Made by a program: the position numbers and the translations under genes. Below, in pieces: positions 1-8,224 of a stretch of 11,449 nucleotides of DNA. How positions within the stretch are numbered: the stretch's first letter is position 1; each line of letters opens with the position of its first letter. The DNA is from Chromera velia (lineage: Eukaryota > Sar > Chromeraceae), in assembly GCA_018398765.1 (NCBI GenBank), contig JAHBMJ010002024.1, positions 12,501 to 23,949 of the forward strand, read 5' to 3'. Under the pieces are notes generated by a model. That model did no database searches and had not been told where the DNA came from. It was given only the letters and a program-made list of their open reading frames with translations.

Positions 1-1
1 G

Positions 2-1624
2 GGCGGATTTGTCGACTTCTCAAAGGCGTTTGACTCCATCCCTCGGCTGAAGCTTCTGGTAAAGCTGCAGGCTGAGGAAATAGAGAAGAGAGATCTGTTG
101 ATGATTGCATCAATGTATAGAGGCGTGAAAGCGAGAGTCGATGGGGACTTAGCTTTATTACTGGAAGGGGCAGGGGTTAAGCAAGGTGATGCGTTGTCCC
201 CGTCGCTTTTTCTATTATTCATTAATGACCCGCATGATGAGATTCAGAAAGGAAAACGGGGAGATGGAAAGGAAACGGAGGGGGTTCACCTTGCTGGGGC
301 CAGTTTGGGAAGTATAGGCTACGCTGATGATCTTGTTTTATTTGCACACTCAGCAGCCAACCTCCAAGCAAAATTCGATGCCCTGGAGGGGTATTGTGGA
401 AAGTGGGGGTTGAATGTCAATCTGAAGAAAACCAAGGTCCTGCGCCTTTGTGAATACCGCGAGGACTGTAACGGCATGATTTTGTACCAAAGGAAGGAAG
501 TAGACTGGTGTGATTAGTATAAATATTTGGGTTGCCTTCTGTTTGAGGGAGGGGATTTGACTCGGTCGATTGAAGCACGCCTACACAGTGCAGAGCGTGC
601 AATGGGGGCGGTGATTGGTCTGGCTGCGAGTCTGTCTGGGTTGCCTCTCGGGGGAAAGATGCAGCTGCTGAAGGCGTGCTGGAAGCCGGTGGCACTCTAT
701 AGCCTGGAGTGCTTTCCGATAAGACAGGGAGACTGGGAGGCGATTGACAACTTGAAGCTCCGGTTTGTTCGATGGGCGGCCCGACTTCCAATCAGGAGTT
801 TGCGTGTACCCTCTCTTTTATCTGTTAATTTAATATCTACTCGCGCGCTCTTGTGTGCTCGTTTTACTTCATTCTGGATTGCACTTAGCCGTTTGCATCT
901 CCGTATTCCTCAGGCTCTTTTGAATTCATGGAAGGGACCAGCGGGGCAGAAGCAAAGACGAGCCGTCAATGGTCTGTTCAGATGGGCAGGCCTTGACTTT
1001 TTGACGTCTCTCCCTGTCCGAAGCTCAGAAAGACGGGCCCTGAAGGGGAATTTGTTTGTTTCTACCAAAATTAAGGATGCCTGGGGAATAAAATGCATGA
1101 AAAGGGGAGACAGGGAAGAAAAGGGCAACTTCCCCCTGTCTGCCTCTTTATTGGGACTACAGAGAGCTCTTCCATCTTCTTCACGTTCTTCTCTATTTCT
1201 TTTGTCTTCAAAGAATGGCCCCAAGGTACGGATGTCCTGTCTGCCAAGAAGTGCCTTATGTGAGAAGATTGAGCCACTCCTAAGGGCATTGACATTAAAT
1301 CGGAAGGGTCTGATGGGGGGGGCCAACTCTCCGGGAGAGGTGTTTTGTCTGGCAGAGGGTTGTTCAAATGGAAGAAAAATTGATGATCTCTGGCATTAGC
1401 TTTCAGTATACTCCAATTGGATAGAAGCAAGAAATAAACTAAACAAAGTGGTAGAGGGAAAGAAAGTGAAGCAAAGGATTCAGAGAGAAGGAATTGAGGG
1501 ATCGGATACAGCTGAAACAGAAGTGAGGAAGATGCTGCTTTTGGCTTTACAAGTCGATCCGTATGAAGTATGCAGAGCCGTTTGCGATCTTTGTTACTCA
1601 CTATGTACGCCTGTCTCTGTGTGA
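2..1624 (+). pseudogene. Non-LTR (LINE-like) retrotransposon reverse transcriptase, 5'-truncated, two in-frame TAG stops
   Basis: The protein would copy retrotransposon RNA into DNA at the target site. The frame is open from the window edge. Reverse transcriptase motifs appear in order: motif A FVDFSKAFDSIP (8-43), motif B GVKQGDALSPSLF (about 173-211), the catalytic YADDLVLF (320-343), motif D GLNVNLKKTKV (about 410-442) and the thumb-proximal YKYLG (518-532). A long C-terminal part follows. TAG codons interrupt at 515-517 and 1397-1399. The same frame then continues with coding-like sequence to TGA at 1622-1624, with no frameshift between. The endonuclease and earlier domains would lie upstream of the window. 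A different frame (1527-1724) also reads like protein, so the true C-terminus may lie there after a frameshift. RT identity is secure from the motifs. The clade is not assigned. Calling it a pseudogene rests on the stops. Confidence 0.9.
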
Positions 1625-1994
1625 ACGCGACCTTTTCTTCTTCTGTTCGAGTCTTATATTGCCACCTCCAATGCGCATGCTGCTCGTGAGCTCACTAAGC
1701 GAGCACTTCAGGGGATCTCGCGCTTAGCCTTATCTCTAGAGTTGAGTAATTGATAATCTCTTGCATGAACATGGGCTGCTGGAAGCACGGCTCCACTCTA
1801 GCAAAGCCAACTTCATTCATATACACCACAAACCCATTAAACCTTATCTTTAAAAGTTGTTCATACTTTCATACAGGTAAAAAACAGTAAATAGAATCAT
1901 TCTAAGTGCTTTAAAGACTTAGTTTTTTATATAAAATGTAGTGTGATACATAAAAAATTAAAAGTCACTTTCTAGTACAAAAGTTTCAATTGTC
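1625..1994. other. AT-rich stretch downstream of the RT remnant, no gene seen
   Basis: A frame open at 1527-1724 runs through the first 100 bases and could be a frameshifted RT tail. Beyond it the sequence is AT-rich, with stops in all frames. I see no clear poly(A) tail, target-site duplication or RNA gene, so the 3' end of the retrotransposon cannot be placed. Confidence 0.5.
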
Positions 1995-2336
1995 AGTACA
2001 GTTAGTTGCCCGGGGCCAGGCCCGGTGCTGCGGTATACCGCGGCCCGTGCTGGACCCAGGGCCAGTGGCGTCAAAAAGAGCAGAGAAACGCCAGCTGGAG
2101 GGAGGGGTGAGACGTTTGGGCCAAGTAAATGAACGTCCGCGGCTGGCAAAGGAAGCTGGGATTGATTGGGGCCCGGCCCGGCCCAGGCTGACGGCATCAC
2201 GTACAAGGGAGTAGGGCCGGGGCCGGCGGCGTCACAAGTAGCCGGGGTGGGCGGTGTCCACTGGGAAAAACACAGACAATCCGGAGACTCAGAGAGGTCG
2301 GTGGTAGAAATTGGTGGGGAGTTGGGGTATAAAAAG
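1995..2336. promoter_or_regulatory. GC-rich island ending in a TATA-like box
   Basis: A GC-rich block starts abruptly in AT-rich DNA. It has runs such as GGGGCCCGGCCCGGCCC near 2168 and GGGCCGGGGCCGGCGGCG near 2214, three spaced GGCRTCA words, and the perfect 12-bp palindrome GCGGTATACCGC (2030-2041). It ends with TATAAAAAG at 2328-2336. An island plus TATA box would suit a promoter firing rightward, but I find no convincing coding region downstream. It may be the promoter of a lost or non-coding unit, or part of a repeat. Confidence 0.3.
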
Positions 2337-2429
2337 TGGATTGCCTAGCTTCACGAAGGGTGCCGGTGGAGGCTGCGCTGTTTTTTTAGGCCCATTCCAT
2401 ACTTTGTGTTCTGCCTCTCCCTCTCAGAC

Positions 2430-2700
2430 TATGTGAAAAAAATATTTGGCAAGGGAGAATTTAGGGCTGAATTCTCCCTTGATGAGTATGTGAAAAAATT
2501 TTTGGGGGGAAAAGAATTTTTTTGAGTCTTTTTTCTGGCTTTTTTTACCGAAATAAGTCATCTTTTTTTTGCTCCCTCGAAAAAAATGTTTTTTTATTGT
2601 CACCGAAGGAGAATTCAGGGCTGAATTCTCCCTCTTGAAGTATGTCAAAAAGATATTGTCCGAGGGAGAATTTAGCTCTGAATTCTCCCTCGGTCAAAAT
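2430..2700. repeat. Array of three near-identical palindromes, consensus GGGAGAATTTAG..CTGAATTCTCCC
   Basis: Three hairpin-forming copies are visible. The first has stems 2451-2460 and 2471-2480 (perfect 10 bp), the second 2608-2618 and 2621-2631 (11 bp), and the third 2660-2672 and 2681-2693 (perfect 13 bp). Each is preceded by TATGTSAAAAA (2430, 2487, 2641), so the unit is larger than the palindrome. The 2487 unit is lengthened by T-rich sequence. Half-sites occur at 2572-2579 (CTCCCTCG) and 2852-2864 (CCGAGGGAGAATT). The outermost stem pair is A-T in copy 1 and G-C in copy 3, so pairing is kept while sequence changes. Forward translation gives a recurring GEFRAEFSL peptide, a by-product of the repeat as far as I can tell. 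Function unknown. Confidence 0.75.
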
Positions 2701-3407
2701 ACAAAGGATTTTTTTTTCTTTCACACCATAGAAAGGAGATGTTCTTTAGATGAAAGGTGTTTAGGACAGCATTCATCTTGATCAAAATCATGCCAACTGC
2801 TCTTTTTCTCTCCTTATAGCTCTTAATGTGCAGCACTTTGAGCCGTTTTACCCGAGGGAGAATTTTGACAGCAGTCGCGACGTCACTGCAGACAGAAGGA
2901 AGCGAAGACAAGAAAAACAAAGATAAGCTAAGACCAAGGACAGTTAGTTTGCAAGAGATTTGGTAGTTGAGGCTGCCACTTAAGTCGCACTTTAAAAGGG
3001 AAGCATTCATAAAAGTGAAAGACTCGCCCTTCGTCAGTCTCACGTGCAAGGCCTCTGAAGACCTCTCAGCTTCAGTTCAGGAGACCTCGGCATATTTGAA
3101 TCGAGATCACTCAGTGTCTATTGTTTCTTTTTTTTTATTATGCAGGAATTAAAACTTCAACGCTGCCAGCAGTCTGCAAGAATCTTAATTGAATATATAT
3201 GTTCAGGCTGGGATTATTTCCACCTAATAGGGGCAACCTGAAAAGATAGCTTCCGAAGTGATCGAGTAAGGTACTGCACAGTGGTACACAGTGGCCACAC
3301 TTTGGGTTAGAGACTCGGAATCCTGGTCTTTTGACATAAATTTTGATTGTGTGTAATGTGTTGTATGTCATGTGTTGCTAATGCATCATAAACACTGAGG
3401 TTGGGCA
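2701..3407. other. No supportable gene
   Basis: Short open frames on both strands (for example 2672-3049 on the minus strand) show no domain, motif or splice context I recognise. The only structured item is the isolated palindrome half-site at 2852-2864. Confidence 0.5.
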
Positions 3408-3545
3408 CGCGCGCGGGCCGCGGGTCCAACCATGCATGCGTACATGCACGGCCATGCACGGCCGGCATTGCACGATCGATGCATGCATGCAGCGTGCACC
3501 GGGCCCGGCCGGCCGGGCCGATGCATGCATATGCATGCATGTATG
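3408..3545. repeat. Cluster of TGCATGCA words and perfect GC-rich palindromes
   Basis: This 140-bp block includes CGCGCGCGGGCCGCGGG, several ATGCATGC/CATGCACGGCC words, the perfect 18-bp palindrome at 3502-3519 (GGCCCGGCCGGCCGGGCC) and directly after it the perfect 20-bp palindrome at 3521-3540 (ATGCATGCAT twice). TGCATGCA is a known transcription-factor site in apicomplexan promoters and in plant RY elements. Whether it is bound here is not known. The block may be regulatory or a simple-sequence expansion. Confidence 0.6.
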
Positions 3546-3960
3546 CGGCGGTTTTGTGATGTTAATTCTTCATCAATTGCACTTCATCGATCATGCACGG
3601 TTCAAGACCTATATATATGGCTGGCCAGCAACGTCCTGGCACTAGCGGCACTCAGTGCACTGCAGCAGGAAGCATGGAAGACTCGCATCTTAGCTCAGCT
3701 AACAGTTGCAAGAGAAGATCTGCTTTGGTCTAAAGAACAACTTGTGAGAACTTCTCTCTATGAAACCGCTGCGCGAACTTGTTGGTTGTTGTTTGATATA
3801 TACACTGTTGTTCAAAAGTCAACTCCCTCGCTCCCCCAGTATCAATGTATGTATATACGGTCCTTTCAATGATGGAATGTGCTTTGTGTCGTCGGTGGAT
3901 TAACATAAGATACGTTTTCAAATAAAGCGATTCTTTTTCAAATTCGAGGGAAAGAAGTAA
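3546..3960. other. Unassigned stretch with an AATAAA at 3921-3926
   Basis: A forward frame open at 3432-3872 contains a helix-like Ala/Leu/Gln-rich segment over roughly 3630-3780, but it begins inside the TGCATGCA block and matches no family I know. AATAAA at 3921-3926 could serve as a polyadenylation signal on the plus strand. I do not call a gene. Confidence 0.3.
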
Positions 3961-4149
3961 AGATGAACACACAAACCATACGAATTATTACATGCATACA
4001 CCTCGAGTGCCACCAACTCATAATCTATCAACTTACTGACTCACTCACCTACCAATTGATTGGCCGACGGGCACAACCATCCCCCCTCCCCACCCCCCCC
4101 TCCTCAATCCCACGTACGGAGAAATGGATTCTCAAACATACCCACCATC

Positions 4150-4245
4150 CACGTATATACAAACACCAAAAAAGAGAAAGAGGGAGGGAGGGAGGGAAGA
4201 AGAGCAAAAGAAAAGTAGACGGCAACTTTCATACAGACACATACA

Positions 4246-4322
<77 letters not shown>

Positions 4323-4515
4323 GCGAGGATCGGAAAGACACACGCGCGCGTAGACGGTGACCTTCATGCGGATATAAACACACGCACACACATACACATG
4401 CACACATACATACATACATGCACATACACACACATACACATACACACACACACACATATACACACACACATATACACATACACATACACACACATACACA
4501 CATACACACACACAC

Positions 4516-4556
<41 letters not shown>
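4150..4556. repeat. Compound microsatellite (GGGA)n, (CA)n, (GA)n, (CA/TA)n
   Basis: In order: AGGG/GGGA repeats near 4176-4200, a pure (AC)n tract at about 4252-4282, a pure (AG)n tract at about 4289-4320, and a long imperfect CA array with CATA interruptions at about 4376-4554. Long open frames here on both strands encode only His-Thr or Cys-Val dipeptide strings and are not genes. Confidence 0.95.
4215..4400. repeat. 135-bp offset duplication embedded in the microsatellite
   Basis: A unique-sequence seed TAGACGGCAACTTTCATACAG (starting 4216) recurs as TAGACGGTGACCTTCATGCGG (starting 4351), each followed by a CA tract. The 135-bp spacing indicates that the compound satellite grew partly by duplication of a larger unit, not only by slippage. 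Confidence 0.6.
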
Positions 4557-4783
4557 AGGAGGGACAGAGGGAGGTATATAGAGGGGAAAAAGAGACAGAC
4601 CGACTAAATAGACACCCACAAACACATATCAACCAACTCCAGTCATGCTACCCGACCCTCCGTCACATCCACTACCCCCCTGACCCACCTGTCTGTGGCC
4701 TCAAAGACACTGGACAGCTCACCAAAAGCCCCATGCATTCCCTCCTCATTTTCTATCTTTACTTTTGTTATGTCTCCACCTTT

Positions 4784-5225
4784 GCAGTCTTTTGTTTTTT
4801 TGTGTCCGTTGAGCCTTCCTGGCTCTACTCAGTCTGTAATAATAGATCACGTTCCTCCATGAGAGTCGTCAGCTGGGAATCTCTACATACAGGAGAATTT
4901 TCTTGGTTTCACTCTTGCCTGGTGCAAGGAAAGACATGTGGTTCTGTCAACGTGCAGAGCTAGCGCCTGCGTGCTTTCCGATGTGCCCTCTCTTTTTGTT
5001 TTCTGTTTGCACAGCTCACAGTTGGGGTAGATGAGTCAGTGGGAGCGAGAAGTCTAAAGCGTAAGACCCTCCGAGCAAGTGTCCGCGGACATCCCTGCAG
5101 GCGTACCCAAGGGCCTGTGTGGGGTTGTCCCCCTCTCTCTCCCTCGTCTGTGTGTATGCATCTGCATGTGTATGCAGGGTTAACGTCAGAGGAGGGGCCG
5201 GCAGAAGGATCGAGAGACTAAATCA
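4784..5225 (+). repeat. Dispersed repeat, copy A, left part
   Basis: Aligns over its length with 6020-6486. Shared stretches include GAGAGTCGTCAGCT, TTTGCACAGCTCACA and CCGCGGACATCCCTGCAGGC. Copy B carries an extra run of about 20 bases near 6283-6303. The shared sequence breaks off after ACTAAATCA (5217-5225) and resumes at 5798. Substitutions between the copies mostly alter amino acids in any shared frame, so I read the repeat as non-coding. Confidence 0.85.
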
Positions 5226-5472
5226 CTAGATCAATCATACCCACTTCATCAGACACAATGCTAACGGTATCTTCATACCAACCAAAGGAGAACTTCGCAA
5301 AAAAGAGCCCCAGGTAAGCTGACATGTCAGCTATGGCACGAATGCAATGGTGGTACGTCTTGGTCAAATCGAAGCTCACATGGTATTCGCATTGTTTAGC
5401 CGTTTGTGTTAAAGCAGCTTGGTTCCCCGTAACAGGTCCCTCTCGCTGCATACATGTGCAACTTTCATGCAT
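5218..5472 (-). other. Possible gene fragment (84-residue open frame) inside the insertion
   Basis: The minus-strand frame reads like protein over its C-terminal two thirds, with hydrophobic and aromatic residues around AYLGLFFAKFSFGWYEDT. No family is recognised. Its stop codon (5218-5220) lies in the flanking repeat, not in the insertion, so this is not an intact native gene. It could be a captured exon piece or a chance frame. Confidence 0.25.
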
Positions 5473-5797
5473 TGCACATGTCTTTGCTCACTCATTGCAC
5501 ACGTGCAAAGACTGATCTCCTTTACACGCGATGCGCTTCATTTATCATCACCTTACATTTTGGTAATGGTAAATTGACTAGAAATGGTAAAAAGAGGAGA
5601 ATCAAACCTGATGGGCGTCAGCTGTGATATGGAGAAGTGTTCACAAACACCTGTATGTGGCGCTGCATACAGGCGTAGCTGCGTAATGCTAGAGCGTCAG
5701 AGCCTTGTATGGCCTGACTCGCCAAGTTGCTTTCGTTCACCTTCTTCCTGCGCATGCATGGGATATATTTGCAGACTTGGCAGAGCTCGAAGTATCA
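5226..5797. mobile_element. Foreign insertion splitting repeat copy A
   Basis: Copy B is continuous across the point where copy A is interrupted, so this sequence of about 572 bp is best read as an insertion into copy A. A possible diverged target-site duplication is ACTAAATCA (5217-5225) against ACAAAGTCA (5798-5806), 7 of 9 identical. I see no clear terminal inverted repeats and no transposase. The interior is rich in TGCA/TTGCACAYGT words. The alternative is that copy B lost this segment. Confidence 0.6.
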
Positions 5798-5839
5798 ACA
5801 AAGTCAGCACTTGATCGGCGCATCAAAATGGGGCGTTTG
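5798..5839 (+). repeat. Dispersed repeat, copy A, right part
   Basis: AGTCAGCACTTGATCGGCGC and the following AATGGGGCGTTTG match copy B at 6484-6521 with few changes. This restores collinearity after the insertion. Similarity to copy B ends at 5839, which corresponds to the edge of the inverted repeat at 6522. Confidence 0.75.
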
Positions 5840-6019
5840 AGGTCTGTTTGAGTTGGATGTACCGTTCTGAGAGACTCGAGCCTTAGGGAAAGATGAAAGC
5901 AATTGACTGATGTTGAGGGGAAGGGCGGATGGGAGGTTCAAACAAACTGAGATCAGTGTAGGTGGGGATCAACACAGTTGGGGTACTAATGTGATTGGCT
6001 GAGTTTCTCCCGGTGCGTT
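5840..6019. other. Spacer between repeat copies, nothing recognised
   Basis: No coding frame or structured repeat is visible. The first 40 bases may be the natural continuation of the dispersed repeat beyond the insertion point used by the cassette, since TACCGTT and AGAGACT occur in the same order to the right of the cassette (10977 and 10995). Confidence 0.35.
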
Positions 6020-6521
6020 GTAGTCCTTTGTTTTTTTGGTCCGTTAATTGGGCCTTCCTGTGTCTACTCAGTCTGTCATGATAGAGCATGTTCCTACGTG
6101 AGAGTCGTCAGCTAGGAATCTCTACATGCAGGAGAATTTCCTTGGTTTCACTCTTGCCTGGTGCGAGGAAAGACATGTGGTTCTGCCGACATGCAGAGCT
6201 AGTGCCTGCATGCTTTCTGATTTGCCCTCTCTTTTTGTTTTCTGTTTGCACAGCTCACAATTGGGGTGGGTGGGTCAGTGGGAGCGAAAGGGGGGGCACC
6301 CAGGGGTGGGAAGTCCAAAGCGTAAAACCCTCCGAGCGAGTATCCGCGGACATCCCTGCAGGCGTACCCAGGAGCCCATGTGGGATTGTCTCTCTCTCTT
6401 TCTCCCTCATCTGTATGTGGGCATCTGCATGTGTGTGTAGGGTTGACGTTAGAGGAGGGGCCAGCAGAAGGATCGAAAGACTAAGTCAGCACTCGATCGG
6501 CGCAGCAGAATGGGGCGTCTG
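6020..6521 (+). repeat. Dispersed repeat, copy B (uninterrupted)
   Basis: Homologous to 4784-5225 plus 5798-5839 and collinear with them. It ends at GGCGTCTG, directly abutting the left inverted repeat of the cassette. Open frames here (6088-6582, 6126-6440) have low-quality composition and are not preserved in copy A. Confidence 0.85.
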
Positions 6522-6560
6522 CGCATGCGGGCGGCGGCCCCGGCATGAATTGGGCCCCCC
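6522..6560 (+). repeat. Left terminal inverted repeat
   Basis: Begins CGCATGCGGGCGGCGGCC and ends GGCATGAATTGGGCCCCCC. It matches the reverse complement of 10919-10957 at 36 of 39 positions. Further inward, GGCGCC and a TAATNT..AAT tract are shared at lower identity, with an 11-bp CCCTGCAGGG-containing extra piece on the right side. Confidence 0.85.
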
Positions 6561-6592
6561 CGGCGCCACTTCGGGGGGGTAATTTGAAATGA

Positions 6593-6623
6593 GCCGAATA
6601 GTCGGCTGTCTGAACAACAGACA
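6593..6623. repeat. Two adjacent subterminal hairpins
   Basis: GCCGA/TCGGC (6593-6597 and 6602-6606) is followed directly by TGTCTG/CAGACA (6607-6612 and 6618-6623). Short paired dyads just inside a TIR are common transposase-binding arrangements, but these stems are only 5 and 6 bp. Confidence 0.35.
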
Positions 6624-6737
6624 CACAGAACTTCCTTTTACAACTGTACTGACATAAGACCTGTAGAAAAACGGCGCAAAACGATGGTCAGACTGTCGAG
6701 AGCCAGTGTTTTGTGTTTGTCTTGAACATAAGCAAGC

Positions 6738-6972
6738 ATGAGTCGAGAAAACCCCGCTGCGTCTGAGGGCGGATTTGCTGCCCCAGATCCCCCGCCACCT
6801 CAGCATGATGGTCGTTCTGGAAGCAGTCATTCCCTTGCTCCTGTGCCTCCTTCAACCATCGGCAGAGCACAGCGTGGATCGGCGCTCCAGCCGGAAGCTC
6901 CTCGAAGATCTCCTCGAATTGAACGGACGAGGCGGACCGGTCGAACTGTCAACTACGCTGACATGCTCACTG
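6738..6972 (+). CDS. Forward cassette gene, exon 1 (hypothetical protein N-terminus)
   Basis: Starts at the ATG at 6738 (context AAGCATGAG), about 180 bp inside the left TIR. It encodes a Pro/Ser/Arg-rich N-terminus with a basic stretch RSPRIERTRRTGRTVNYADM that could act in nuclear import or nucleic-acid binding. The frame stays open to 7094, but the intervening 7018-7144 looks intronic, with TA/CA-rich sequence and the pyrimidine acceptor CCGTCTCCTTCAG ending at 7144. A donor at 6973 (CTG|GTGCGG) or 7018 (GAA|GTCAGT) joins exon 2 in frame; both give phase 1. I give the shorter option. No family is recognised and the function is unknown. Confidence 0.55.
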
Positions 6973-7144
6973 GTGCGGATCACCACGAATCAGGCAACGG
7001 CAGCATCTGGCCGGGAAGTCAGTCATTGCATTCTGTCCCCATCTTGAGCACTACGAGCTGGCACCACGTACCTTCTTCGACTATACATACATAGATACAT
7101 ATACACACATATATGCATATATCTGTGCTTGCCGTCTCCTTCAG

Positions 7145-7621
7145 GTTCACGTGCCTCCGTTTCTTCTTCAAGCGCTCCTTCCGGATCGAGACCGAGAGGG
7201 GGCAGACCTGTGGGCTCTTTTGGCTGTGCTTGTGACCGGTGCAAAGGCCGGTTCCACCAAGCACAGCTCCAAGAGGTCAAGTTGCGGGTTTGTGGGAGAT
7301 GTGCCGAAAGCCTTCGTACGGTGCGTGAAGACGCTTGCACCTCTCCGGAGCTAAGGAAGCGGAGGAAGAAGAAAGAGCACCCCGGAGAGCCGCAAGCAGA
7401 TGCAGTTGCAGGTGTGGAGGGGGCGTCACCGACCTTCGGCATGGGAAGGGACTCACCCGGGGGAAGCGACTCGCCAGCGGTTGGTCTTCTTCCCCCGCCA
7501 GCCCAGCCGTTATCTTCTCTGGGTACGGTTATGCAAAGTATGGCTGCACAGGCAGCAGCAGCAAGCGTACGGGCTCAAAAAGAAGCACAGCATCCTCATG
7601 GGATTCACTCGCATCTTATAG
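7145..7621 (+). CDS. Forward cassette gene, exon 2 (Cys4 cluster, basic segment)
   Basis: Reading in the phase set by exon 1, it contains CACDRCKGRF, then about 14 residues, then CGRC. This CxxC...CxxC pair could bind one zinc ion. A strongly basic RKRRKKK segment follows (nuclear localisation or DNA contact), then a Gly/Ser/Pro-rich linker and an Ala/Gln stretch encoded by CAG/GCA repeats. The frame would end at TGA 7654-7656. A donor ATAG|GTCAGG at 7621/7622 instead splices in phase 1 to exon 3, making one protein of about 485 residues with exact frame agreement (1458 nt). If the intron is not used, this is the C-terminus of a shorter protein. The sequence from 7531 onward is repeated at 8225. 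Confidence 0.55.
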
Positions 7622-7847
7622 GTCAGGAAATGAATAAATGGGGGGGCGCCCCCTGAAAACGCCTCCCTTAATTCTTCCCTCCCTTCCTCTCTGTCCCTCT
7701 CCCTCTCCCTCTCTCTCTCTCTCACATGTTCTTTCGAGCACAGGCTCTCCTAGAGGCCAGTGGAGAGACAGAAAGTGGGGGGTACGCCCCCAATTGCGGA
7801 GCGCTGCCCATTTTTCTTTTCCTATCTTCCTAATTTTCTCTTGGTGT

Positions 7848-7890
<43 letters not shown>

Positions 7891-8223
7891 CGTGTGTGTG
7901 TGTCTCGATCGCACTGATTTTTGTTATGCAACCGAACAACCATGGTGCCTATCCAAGATGCAGAGAAAGGGGAATGGGTGTGTCCAGATTTCTCTTTACA
8001 GGGCAGAGACTGCGTCGTTCTGTCAAAAGAACACAAGAATATGATGGCCCTTGCTGGGTATGGAGACAACGACAGGATCAGAAAAGGCCTTTCTGCATTC
8101 TTCTTTTGTCTGCACATTCTCCGACAGACCGCCCCCTCTGATAAAAATATTGCCAAATACCCCAGAGCAGTTAAAGACTTCAAAAGAGTCTGGCTTGAAA
8201 CACACCCAGGCCAGCAGTACCCC
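7531..8223 (+). repeat. First copy of a 693/697-bp near-identical duplication (probable assembly overlap)
   Basis: Identical to 8225-8921 as far as I can compare by eye, except for four bases, equal to two TG units in the microsatellite. The lengths agree exactly: 693 against 697. This copy runs directly into the single N at 8224. Confidence 0.9.
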
Positions 8224-8224
8224 N
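8224..8224. other. Single N: contig join
   Basis: The only ambiguous base in the window, lying exactly between the two identical segments. This is the signature of a scaffold join whose overlapping ends were not merged, probably because the TG repeat length differed. Confidence 0.9.

Noticed and set aside
417-1601. Minus-strand frames opposite the RT (417-791, 910-1326, 1071-1601)
   Set aside because: Antisense shadows of a frame with clear RT motifs; their composition is poor.
2430-2700. CRISPR-like array
   Set aside because: Only three copies, irregular spacing (57 and 154 bp), palindromic units, a eukaryotic context and no cas genes.
2569-2781. Small forward ORF with repeated GEFRAEFSL
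   Set aside because: It has no ATG at the stated start and its repeats are explained by the palindromic DNA; kept only as an alternative within the palindrome finding.
3432-3872. 146-residue forward frame
   Set aside because: It begins inside the TGCATGCA simple-sequence block and shows no recognisable domain; only the middle part looks protein-like.
3963-4632. Long open frames on both strands over the CA/GA repeats
   Set aside because: They encode only His-Thr, Cys-Val or Arg-Glu dipeptide strings, a consequence of dinucleotide repeats having no stops.
6490-6510. CACTA-type transposon end (CACTCG after AGACTAAGTCAG)
   Set aside because: The same sequence occurs in repeat copy A without any cassette and has no matching inverted end on the right.
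6088-6582. Forward frames over repeat copy B (6088-6582, 6126-6440)
   Set aside because: Copy A has a stop in the equivalent frame and most differences between copies change amino acids, so no coding constraint is visible.
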